64,000 nt of DNA. Source: Lumbricus terrestris. Its lineage: Eukaryota > Annelida > Clitellata > Crassiclitellata > Lumbricidae. Below, in pieces: positions 36,421 through 48,700 of this stretch. A program made the position numbers and the translations under genes. How positions within the stretch are numbered: the first letter of the stretch is position 1; each line of letters starts with the position of its first letter. The notes beneath the pieces are model-generated. The model saw nothing but the letters and a program-made list of their open reading frames with translations. It was not told where the DNA came from and made no database searches. The DNA is taken from contig OX457042.1 of assembly GCA_949752735.1 (NCBI GenBank), forward strand, positions 27,592,978-27,656,977. The letters run 5' to 3'.

Positions 36421-37690
36421 TCTTTCAATGCTGAAAATTGGCTTAGACGATAGAAAAACGTTGCAAACTTCACAATTAAATCACAGATTTGTAAGATGCT
36501 AAAAGAGATCAAAAATCTGTCAAGCTCTATTAAGAAAATCTGCTTTACTTTAGAAAATAGATTCAATAAATACAAAAGTCAGAACAGTCCACCTGATTAC
36601 CTTTCATAATGAAACAATTCTCGATAAAAGTTTCCTAATTTACCAATTCAACAAACATTTTTGAATGACAAATTCTCATTCGTTTTTAAATAATGAGTAT
36701 TTATTCGTAACTATAAATAATTCTGAAATGACAAATTGAAAAACACTCAGGAAAATAAACATTCAATAGATTAATGATATATGTGGCGCCACACACCAAA
36801 ACCAGTATTAACCAACATATTTTTTTACAACATATTGAGTTTCAAAGGCCTGTCTCAAGCTTCAAAATGACACAAAAATTATAGCCCCAACATACAATTA
36901 AAAAGTGATACAATTCAATTAATTAATTAACTTAATTAAAACAAATAATTATGCATATCAAGAGCATTAAAATAGCTTTAAAATTTGTTTTTTAACAAAA
37001 TAAAATAAATGAATTTTCTAAAACATATTTTTAGATAAAATTCTGAAAAAACACAAACATACTATTTGCCTAAAAATCTCTGATGTGTAATTTCTGACTT
37101 AACACCAATATCGGTGTGGATTGCCACATATTTCATAATTATAATTGCCACTCTTGGTCAAAAGCTGAAGAACTGTATTACTAAGTGCAGTTCTGCATTG
37201 ATAAAATGCCAACAAACAAGGTCCAACAACCATTCAGAGACATAACGTTAATGAGAAAGGTTAATAAACGTCAACATTGATCACCTATCGTCTCCTGATA
37301 ATTCTCTTGGTGTTTCTCCATTTGTCAGAATTCTGAGAAAAACGAGGTAGAAGTTTTGGTAGAATTTGAGAGAAAAATAAGAAATTCAATGCAATAAAGT
37401 CAGGCACAGATGTTACATTAAAACACCAAGATCAGGAACATACATCATGTTAAAAATGAACACTGCATTTAAAAAATTAACACGTACAATAATTGCGTTT
37501 CAGCAATTTGCGAACACTTTGTTTAAAGTGGCTTAACAAAAATTACATATCATAATCCTGAAAACACAGTCATGGAATGATAAAATAAAGCAACAAACAA
37601 TTATTAGGGAGTGTTTTCATTTATATAACACTGATTGTCTGCAGAAAGAAGTTTTAACTCTCTGGATATAGACACTAAAACAGCAAGGAG
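36421..37690. other. AT-rich DNA 3' of the kinase gene
   Basis: Very AT-rich and without open frames. Nothing recognised. Confidence 0.4.
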
Positions 37691-37691
37691 T

Positions 37692-37697
37692 TTTATT
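37692..37697 (-). terminator. Candidate poly(A) signal of kinase A
   Basis: AATAAA on the minus strand about 365 nt beyond the stop codon. Spacing is reasonable for a 3' UTR. Not confirmed. Confidence 0.45.
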
Positions 37698-38061
37698 GAC
37701 CATTGAATCTCCTGCGTCCAATCAATGAAGAGCTTCCTCTGGACATACAACAAGGTGCTGCTAAACCGTGATTGTGGTGGTATTCGAGCTACGGCAAAGG
37801 TTTTCCAAAAATGAGACAGAAAGTTTTGCTGAATATCTTAAAAACGACATGTCTTATTGCTTAGCTATTAAAACTGAACAAAGATAAAGAAATTTTTGCT
37901 ACAAATTAACACTAAACTTCATTCTGTTAAAAAGTGGAAACACAACAAGATAATTCTCAGGCAACACTGGGGTAAACTTGGTTAAACATGTCCTACAAAA
38001 GGCAGTGTGCTTATTGAGCACACTGTAAACCACAAGCTTCCAATAAAATCTTCTTTGGTTC

Positions 38062-38297
38062 TCATTCAAAATCTTCTTCAGCTGGAACATACGGGCTTTC
38101 AGTTTCCATAAAATAGTCATCGAAGAACTGCCTAAGATACTCGAATGTTGGTCTCTCGGATGCCATGAAAGCCCAGCATTTGAGCATAATTTCGTACATC
38201 TTATCCGGACATTCGATGTAGGGATAATTTTTGTTCTCTGGATTTGGCAACCGGTATCCATTTTCAATCTTCTGCATCAATTCATGACCTGTCATCC
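38062..38297 (-). CDS. Kinase A exon 10: C-lobe end and regulatory tail
   Basis: Acceptor tactgatag. Encodes [20 protein letters not shown] through [16 protein letters not shown] and a tail with Tyr489 followed by VPAEEDFE and TGA. Position and acidic context suggest a Csk-type inhibitory phosphotyrosine. About 60 bp 3' of the stop are conserved with kinase B (ctgtaaaccac, cttccaataaaat), showing common origin. Confidence 0.95.
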
Positions 38298-39757
38298 CTA
38301 TCAGTAAACAAATGACGGCATCAGTTTCTGACTTTTGCAATGCAATACAACTTCATTTGACAATGTCCTACTTCCAAAGCCCAAAGCAAAATAGTTTTTT
38401 TTACACCATATGGTCTCACGAGCTTGAAACAAACAATTAATAGCAACGCATTCAGAGTGGCAAATCAAAATATTTTAAAATTAATGCACATGCTGATTAC
38501 ATATTTATCAAAGCACTGAGCAATTGCAAGTGAAGGACTTGATCAAGGTCCCTATGCGGCGGCTCGAGGTGAATTCGAACCTGCAACCCTTCGGCTGCAA
38601 GGCAACGAACATACCCACTACACCACCGCACCCACAAATATGTATCAAATTTACACCATACACCACATGGTCTCACGAGGTGGCCCTGGCTAGCGGGACC
38701 GTTGGCCCCTTTTGGGTCTCCTGGATGAACCGACACATTAGATAACTGATGTATAACTATACTATCTGTAATGAATGAGTTGGTTGTCAAATAAAATGTT
38801 ATGTTATGTTAGAGCTTGTTGTCATACCTGCGTAAGGTGAGCGCCCATAAGTAACGAGCTCGTAGAGAACAATGCCATAGGACCAGACGTCTGATTTAAT
38901 GCTGAACTTTCTGTCAAGTACTGTCTCCAGTGCAGTCCATCGTACTGGAAACTTAGAATCTTAAAGCGAAAACAAAAGCAAAACTGATAGAAAGGACATA
39001 CCATAAGCGCCATACATACAAAATAAGCAACATGTGTGAAGGAGAACTTTAATTGCTACTACTATTGTCACTATGAAGGATGGTTAATATAGCACCTCTC
39101 AAGGCAATCAATAACAAAGCGTTCCCACTTCCCAGCCCAACTCTAGCTAAATTGGACAGCATCAAGATTAGAATAGAACATAATAAAGTGGCCTTGGACA
39201 CTAAGCCCAGTGTAACAAGGACCAGTGATACCGCTCCAAATTTTAAGAAAAGCCAAGATGGGGCCTTAAAAAAAGCCAAGAAAAGCCAAGTTAATAATTA
39301 TGGACTATATGTCACCTATTTTATTCAGACAGAGGCTATTTTATCCGATAAATTGTGATGTTTATGAAATTATGTATAATTAATCTTGAAATTAATGTAT
39401 ACTAAATTGTTAATAATTGGTTCCGTTCGCTGATTTTCTAACATACGAACAACATTTTGGAACATAGTGCGCTACTTTTGAGAAATAAACGTCATCTTCA
39501 CTTTAGTTGTTGTCTTGAGTTCAAAAGTTTTTGTGTGCTTTTGTGTCATCTTGTGAGCCATTAAGGCTGACTTGTTTGCATTTCTAAGATTAATGTCTAT
39601 TGTTATTAATATAGGTAACCTATCTGTGATCAACTTATCTTTATCAAGTTATTTGCGATTTTGCGCGGGAATTCCGCCGGAAATTGCACGTGGCGTCACA
39701 ATTCACAAATAACTAATATGCAGAGAGCAAACAGCTCAGAGAATAATAATAGGTCGG

Positions 39758-39789
<32 letters not shown>

Positions 39790-42700
39790 GACAATTTATA
39801 TGGCGCCATAACGCGGCCATACCGCTACAAGGGCGCCGGATATATACTAGTCAGTAGGTGGAGCCGTATAAAGTTATATTATTGCTAAGATTATTGTTAT
39901 TTAGTGGATTATTGCTAAAAATTATTGTTATTTGGTGGATTATTGCGAAGATTATTGTTATCTAGTGGGCAGAAAAAAAGCCAAGTAAAAAGCCAAGGTC
40001 CTTTGGAAAAAAGCCAATATCCCAAGATACGATTGAAAAAGCCAAGATCTTGGGAAAAAGCCAAGGAGCGGTAACACTGACAAGGACACTATAATTACAT
40101 TCGTTGATGATATTAAATCCCAATTAATTCAAAATAAGTTAAATCAAACTGATGGGATCAAAATAGGTAGTCAGATGCATCTGACAAAAAACACAATGTA
40201 TTGAAAACAACAAGAGCATAGACTTATTAATAAAATTTCATCGAAAAAATTCCAGAAAATTAACCGTTCTCAGAGACACATCAACTAGGCACTAGGCAGG
40301 TAACCCGATTTTAAACACTCTGTCCAAATCTACCACAAGTTGTAAGCCACTGCACTACGTATGAAATTGCAGTACTTCATCCAACAGGAGCTTGATCATA
40401 TCTAAGATCAATTGGCAGCAAATGGGCCTACCTTCACCCAGCAAGTACTCATCACCCAAGAGTACTTTGGCTAAACCAAAGTCTGCGACTTTAATGCTGT
40501 TGTTATTTCCAACCAGAATGTTGGCAGCGCGCAGATCACGATGGATGCAATTCTTCTTTTCCAAATGCTCCATGCCCTCTGCAATCTAAATAAACAGATA
40601 ACGAACCACCGATCATGTAATAATAATATATAATAATAATAATGTATTCTCTATCGTGTAACAGTATATTTGTCTATGAATCGGATTTACCATATGTTCT
40701 GTCATCTGTGCTATACCTTATTTTATATTTTGTACTTAGAAAATAAGTCCCTTAAGCCAGCCCCCAGACAGCTACTGAGTATGAAGTGCAAAAATAAACA
40801 CCGCATTTAAAAATTAGACATGTACTTCATTTTCTTTCCGTGGCTTCCCTTGACTATGTGAAACCTCCCTAACTCTTCTCAATTTTACAAACTGTTGAAG
40901 ACCTTTTTTTCACTTGATCCCGGCCAAGAGCGCCTCTTAATAGGTATCCTGAAGGGGCGCTATATAAATTCTGATCGGCTGATTGATTGATTGACGAGGG
41001 CAGGAGACTAGTCATTTTCCCCAACGTATAATCTTTCCACCGAAATAATAATAATAATAATGAAGACAATTTCTATGGCGCCGTAACACAGCACATGCCG
41101 TTACATGCCTCTACAAACAAGAGCGCAATCAGACAGAGGTACGCCTAAGAAAAGAAAAAGTGCATGCACAGTGCACTCATTATAGCCGAGTTGGCTATGG
41201 GCGCAGGCATTGCAGAGATCCCTAGCCAAATATCTGCCCTGAAGAGGATTTGAACTTTAGAAACCTCGATTGACAGTCAAGCATGTCAACCACTGCACTG
41301 TTGACAGTCAAGCATGTCAACCACTGCACTGTTGACAGTCAAGCATGTCAACCACTGCACTGTTGACAGTCAAGCATGTCAACCACTGCACTGTTGACAG
41401 TCAAGCATGTCAACCACTGCACTTGCACTGTCAAGCAATTTTACCCTAAACTTTCACTTAAAATGACATTCCATGATAGAGGGTTTTCATGGTTCAGGAT
41501 ATATTCATCAAGGATATGAACCACTGCAATTGAACTGTGAATGCTAAACATCCCATCTTTTTTAGCTTCTCCTAAACTGTTGTGATAGTGCTCACAGTGA
41601 GACAATACGATTATCTTTTATCTAAGCATCACTTGTTCTAATAGTTTCCATCACAACCTCTGTCATCTGTTCCATCCAAGGCCGTAGCTAGGGGGGTGTT
41701 TTGGGTGTTTGAACAGTGAACACCCCCAAAAATGTAAAAAGTAAAGAATAATAGAATGCATTTACTAGCACATGATGCAAAAACCATGATGCAAAAACCA
41801 TGAAAACACCCCCGAAATGAAAAATTGCGAAGAACAAATAGAATGAATTGATTTTGTTCGGATGACTAAAAAAGTCATCAGTTTTTTCGGACGGGAAACT
41901 GAAGAAACACCCCCGAAATAAAATTCTGGCTACGGCCTTGGTTCCATCATTAATTGCATCATTTCTTATGTCATTTATTCCATCACTCTGAGCACAAAAC
42001 AGATGAAAGCTACATCAAGTATATGAATAAAACAGTACCAGTGGCTTTCTTCAACGGATCAATAATTTATTCATGAATATGTATGTATTGACTGGTTACC
42101 TTATCACGAAACAAATGCTTCTTTTTGGCCTGTACACCTGCAATGTCCTGCATTCAGATAAATACATGCATGCACAACACAAACCACCATGAAGGAAGGA
42201 ACTAAGTCCTTACTAACTTACTTACTTTCTCATGTAACTAATTCTTCTTTTTTAGACATGTGCATAATCATGCATTTAGATCAATTATATAAGGAGCGCA
42301 CTCGAACAAAAGAGAAGGAACTCCAGTCCTCACATCTATATGGCAGCCATTTAAATCTGATTGAAACTCTTCCTCACCTGGGCAGCAATGTCGAGGATGT
42401 CTTTGAACATGATTTTGCACCCTTTGTCCTCCTGCAGGTAGTGAAGTAGACAACCGCGTTCAACAAGTTCCATGACAATGAAAATCGGATCATCGGCCGA
42501 GACAACTCCCATCAGCTGGAGAAGGCGACGATGGCAAACGCTGTGCATCATTCTCGCCTCCTCCAGAAACCTTTCCGACTCCATCGTTCCCGGCAGCATT
42601 TTCTTTATAGCAACGTCAACCTTGCGCTTGTACTTTCCTGCAATTGATAGATTTGATAAGGTCTCGTGTCAACTGAATTTCGTTTAATGATAGTAAAAGA

Positions 42701-45700
42701 TGAGATGGTGTCTCGTTAAAAACACCGAGGGGAAGGCAACGGGAGACCACTCCTCTACAAATCCCGAGTAAAATGTCAAAAAATGATAGTAAAAGAGAAG
42801 GAAGTCATTCAGCCAACTTAGAGTAAGAATGACAGACATGAAGCATTAGTGACTGCCTCTATATCTCCCCACGTGAAGAAATGTGGTTAGCCCTAACTCC
42901 ATCAAATAATCTTCCCATTAGCAGTCCTAAAAAGCTAAAAAGTTCTCAAAGCTGCAAGGTTAAGTTGCAGTGAAAAGCAATGACGTTTTAACTTATAATC
43001 TAAAAGCTCACTATGCAAAAAGTCACTCTTTGTTATTCGTTACGTTCAATTAGTCATTAGATTTCTTTGATGTTACAATTTCACAGGGAAGATCACAGAA
43101 TGTGTGCCACTCAAGAATTAATAGATAAATGTTTGATCACTATCAGAGCCCCACAAGTTCACACGATTTTTTTATGCACTCCGAATTGCGCACTTTGAAT
43201 TGCCCGGCTGCAATTTGTCCACTCTGAACCAACTGCCAACCATGGCAATCATCCAGGTCAACACAATGACCACTACATTAAACAAAAATCCACTGCACAA
43301 AACACACCAATTATACATGAAAGCTGACTTTTGGTTAGAACTTCACAAATTTTTTACTCAAATGCATGAGAAGTCATGCATGGGTGCCATCAATTTCTTT
43401 TCGATCACGGCCCAGTTTTTCATTAAACAAAGCCACCACAACCCAGCTGGCAAAAAATTGATCCGTGGCAACCTAACGAGGAAATCATTTTTGACGAGGA
43501 TGCTTTATCATATTTAAATGTAATACCATATAAACCAAAGTGCAGCATAAATTGTTGGTCATTAAAAGAACTTCTTTTTTAAATTTAAAATTTATATTGG
43601 ATTTGGACTTCGATTTTATGCTATTCTAAAACATTTTGACATTGGTTGGATATAGAAATGATGTACGTTTGTCTATTATACCTTGTATGTACACCAAAAT
43701 GCGGATAGCAATTGGTATATTAAAGAATATTCTTATCTTATCTTACATTAGATGATTGGTTAGAGTACTCAGATGGTAAAGCTTGGGGCACATGAGTTTG
43801 AGCCAACCTTCATGGCCCATATCTGCTCAGCATCATCAGTGCTAGTCAAACATCTAAATGCGTACTCTTGAATCCTGCAAGGAAGAAAATATCATGCACA
43901 GTCATGATTCACAATTGCACATACATGTAGCATGTGACATACATATATATCTGAGTAACATTTAGAAGCATGCTCAACAGAAATGGATCACTGAAAATCA
44001 TTACTTTCCCAAAGTGGAGTGTTAGGAGCACCTCTGAGCAGCCATCCTGAAAAGTTGCCATTTAAGTGCTCTGAATGACAAATGAACGAATAGATACATA
44101 AAGTTATATTACTGACCTTTCCAGACCTCTCCAAATTTTCCATTTCCTATTTTCTCAATAAGCTGAATGTCGGATCGCTGAATTTCTAGATTCTTAAATG
44201 GAATCGTTTCTGGTTCCTTGGGACAGGGTTCTGACAGCCGACAACCAAGTCCATCGGAATTCTCTTTAAAACAAAAAGAACAATTTAATTAACTGTTAGT
44301 CCTAAGAAAATCCAAAGATTAACCCTATATTCTGCTTTATACTTCATTCTGTTTGGTTAGAACAGCTTGGTCCCTACATCACACTCACAATTCATAGATC
44401 TACTGCTTGGCCCCAATCTAGAATTACGCTGCAAATCTCTATTGATCAGTCCTTAAATTATGGTACAATTCAATATTATCATTCTCTACCTGACCATCAA
44501 TCTAGAAATTACCTTCTGGTTGTTTTTACGGCATGGTCTAATAATAAATTTTTTTAACTCAGGGTGCAGCTGAAGCCAAGGAAAAGAGCGCTGTATACGA
44601 GTTCAGAAAAATCACCGACGGTCACATTGTACTTTCTGAACGTGGATCTTCAGCTGAACTTTGAATGTTTCCAGATATGGCGCGTTCTTCAATCTTCACA
44701 TGGCCAGAAAGATTGTTCAATGTACGTCTCAGTTGGACCTCATATCCGAGTTAAAATGCATGTTTCCTGGTCCAGCAGTTGCATCAAATTGAATTTTAAG
44801 GTCTCCTCTAACGTCTGCTAAAGTGTTATGGACAGAGCATCTGTCCATCTCCAGGAGCTTTTTACTCTAAACCCAGCCAGCACTAGTGGCTGCTTTCTGT
44901 GCTCGGCTTCTAGACCTTGACTTTATGGCAACACATGATCGGCTTGCCACTATACAGCATTAGGTTTTCTCGATAGCCTCTCATTTTACATGCGTTTTAT
45001 CTCATGAGATCTCACTCCCTTTTAGAAACTCCTTTGGAATTTCCTCCTCAACAGGGCTGAGTCGGGAGGACCTCTGAGTAGTTATCTTAAGCGGCGCTAT
45101 ATAATTTTCGTAGATAAATAGACAGATCCCAATATTCTGTCGAACGTATTTCTTCTCAAGCATTGATCAGAGCAGACTGATAGTACATGATTTTTTGCCA
45201 TCTTCAGCATTTTACCATAACTAAGAACCTTTCCATACTAATCAGAAGACATCTAAGAGCAAGAATGTGTGACTGAAATACCTGCTACTGCACAACGATT
45301 TAATCAACTGGTTGAAGACATTTGCACATGTTTGCAAAGAACCACATGCATTTTTAAAGTAAAATCCCACACATAGCATTTACCTGTGTAATGAGCAATG
45401 AGTTCCTGCAAAGTAGGAAACTTTCTGGAGCGAGTAATATAGTAAACCTCCGCATTTGACATGATGTGATAGTGTTTGATGTCGACTTCATCACTTGCAT
45501 CATCAAAATTTTTCAACGACAATGTCAGCATGTTTTTTTCTAGAAAGAAAAATAGAATGACGCATATAAGAAAATTTCAAATACGCGTGGACCGTGAAAT
45601 CAGAAACATCTGACAACAAAGGTTCTTTACTCATTCTAAGAAGCAGTAGATCAAAGCTAATCTGAGAACTTCATATACATGTAATGGCTGAAGTCGTCAG

Positions 45701-48700
45701 CTGACGGTGCATCACATGCTACAAATGGGAACTAGACTACTACGGCAGCTGCAGCTTCTTCAGGACAAGACACGAGAAACTTTAGTTAACTGTAAGCCAC
45801 ATGAATAATTAAAAGACAAGCCACACGAAAACTGAAAGGCAAAGCAAATCAAAGGACAAGGCAAGGTCAACAAATTCAGTTCAAAGGACTGAAAATTTCT
45901 GCGATATATATTAAGTCACTTCTAAATCTGCACTTTCTTTGACGCTTACTTGTAAAGCATAATAAAGCATTCGTTAATAATAATAATGACGACAAATTCC
46001 ATGGTGACATAACACAGCACATGCTGTTACAATGGTGCCTCTACGAACAAGAACACAATCAGTCAGAGGTACGCCATAGAAAATAGATATGTCTTAAGTC
46101 GAGATTTGATTTTTCATTAACGGATCTGTTACTGGAAAAACAAAGACCTCTACTCTGGCGCACAAGGAATGTGCCACGAGGATTCCCTGGCAGAATCAAC
46201 TGCTTTGCAGCACTTCTGCGATCGACATCAAACCACCAGCTACAAACAGAACAGATATCACTCAACAGTGACACAAAATCTGAATAAATCGTTCATCAAA
46301 TTATTACAAATACTCATTAAATCAAAACTGCATAAATATTGTATAACTTTTAAAACTATATTTTGTAGGATTTAAAGTGCTTGATCAAAATCAAAAAATA
46401 GTCACCAGAGGTAGCCCAAGTCATACCCAATAATAATGGTCTAAGTTAAATGCTGGTCCCAAATAAAATGTAGGAACTTATGCATGTGTTGACATGCTGG
46501 TGACATTTAGGCACCAGTGTAAAAGTGCTAAATGTTGTCACCCAAACATAAAAGGCAACCTGAGAATAAACATTAATTAGACAGCTTGCCTGAACAATAG
46601 TTCAACACAGTTAGTTATTCATCGATAAAAAAACTACAATTCTGTGTCCTATCAGGAGGATACAAATCTGGTAAAGCAAAAGTTTACATCCTGCGAACGC
46701 AATTTGTCAATTCTAATAAAATTTTGGCAGGATAAAAAAAATTCCACATGAATCAATTATTTTAAGAGACAAATTACGTGAAAGAACAAAAGATCTTCAT
46801 TAAAAGAGTTAATTTTTCAGAAAAACATTTTGTCTGCAGCCACATTCAGGAAAAGGAAACAAAACAGATCTGTTATTTATCCTAGTTTGCTATTCGTAAA
46901 GCTGCTTTTCAAATGCGCTTCATGGCAGTGGATATGGTTGAAGGTCTTACTACAACTTATCATTTTTGAAGCTGAAGAAGTGCGTTATTTTAACACCAAT
47001 ACTATTTAAATTCTTATCTGCATCAAAAATATTTTTTTTAAATGTATAATTATGCAATATTTGATTGAGGAATAAAACACGTCATGCCTCAGCACATGGT
47101 GCTTTTTTAAGGACAACAAAACAATATTTCTGATATCAAAGAAAATCATAAAACAGTAAGATGCAACAGATATCTGTTAAAATGTAATTCTGCACTGGAA
47201 ACGGCAGCCAAATACAGCTTACGGTTCATTCGTAAAGCTGTCATCTCCCATCTTCGGGGGACCCACAAAGTTGCTAGGAATGAATCCGGAACAGCCCGTA
47301 CTCTGATTTTTGGCCATCCACCAACCCTTTGCATCTGGAACAAACCTGAAAAAAGCTGGTATTTACTGTAACAAACAAGTGCTTTGCAAATAATCCAAAA
47401 TAATTGAAGCAGTAATCAACATGACACGAAGCTGCAGCATTTGTACTGCATTGGGTTAATGAAATCAGCCAAGACTACAAGTATGTAAGACTTGCTGATC
47501 TGTCTTTCAATATATTCTGCAGTTTTTGCACAAACGCATAGCAAGTACATAATCAAAAATACATAATAATTTTTGTTTACTCAGTAAGCCAGTTGACAGA
47601 CTGCAACCTGGTACACTCTACAGTTATGCAGTACTTAAGAAAGATTAAGCATTGCGAATTTCCTTTATATAAATTGGCTTCTTACAAAGCGCAGAGAACT
47701 AGTATAATGTGAGTTTATAGAACCCGCAAGACTATATTTCTTTTGTACTTAGTTGTAAATCAAAATCAAGTCCAAACAGTTGACTAACACGAGAGAATGT
47801 TTCTGAGGACAAAGAAAAGGTTTTCTATTAACACATCAGGATTTTCGAAGATAACACAGTGGCATGATAAAAAAATTCTCATAAGATGAAATCTTCCAAT
47901 AACCTGTTTATTATCAGCAACATGTCACCTCTGGCAAATCCCAGATCACCCTGGTCTCTTGGTTCATAGTCGTAAAGAGCTCGAACTTCTGCAGAGACAA
48001 AATACAATTGAAAACAACATGCAATAATCTGCTTTAGTAGCTATTACAAATTCTTTCTTCACACCAAAAATTCTGTCTTTATCCAATAGGCTCTTCGTGC
48101 CCAGGGTTATTCCAGGCAGATGGCTTTGGCCATCTGCCTGGAATAAGCTAATTTGTAACATAACATGAGCTTCTTGGCCTCATTTCTGTAAGCACTTTTA
48201 AACCATTCTATTTGATCATGAATTGTTTTAGGTCAGAAAATGGTGTGATACATTTGCAATTATAATTACTATACATTACTTCCAATAGGCTTATAATGAG
48301 ACACCATACACTTCTCATAGCAGGCTCTTACACCATACAGTTCCATAATAGGCTTTTGGGACATCATAGATTATTTAAATCTGGTCAATTGGCTGTCAAA
48401 TTTCTGGTGGAAATGCTTAGCAGCAATTAATAGAGTGACACATTAAGAAATCATTAACTATCGGTAAATGAAAATGAGATACAAAGATACAATTTAAGGA
48501 ACAGAAGCTAGACAAGCATCTCTGAGCTTCCAAAGTCAGTATATAAGTTTTTAACAATTTGATTGTCTTTCTTATATTGCCTATCTTATCTACTATCTAT
48601 GCATACTGTAGGCACCAGACAATTATGTAGCATGTGCACAGACAAATATGTAGCATGTGCAATGCATGAATGCAGTGCATGAATGTACGATTGAACACCT

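Noticed and set aside
41270..41440. CRISPR-like array of 31-bp repeats
   Set aside because: No spacers; a plain tandem repeat next to a SINE.
43755..44095. Possible additional tRNA-like SINE in intron 6
   Set aside because: Weak A- and B-box-like words (ggttagagtactcag, gagtttgagcc) but no clear cloverleaf or duplicated edges. Only the 3' tail near 44020-44095 is convincing.
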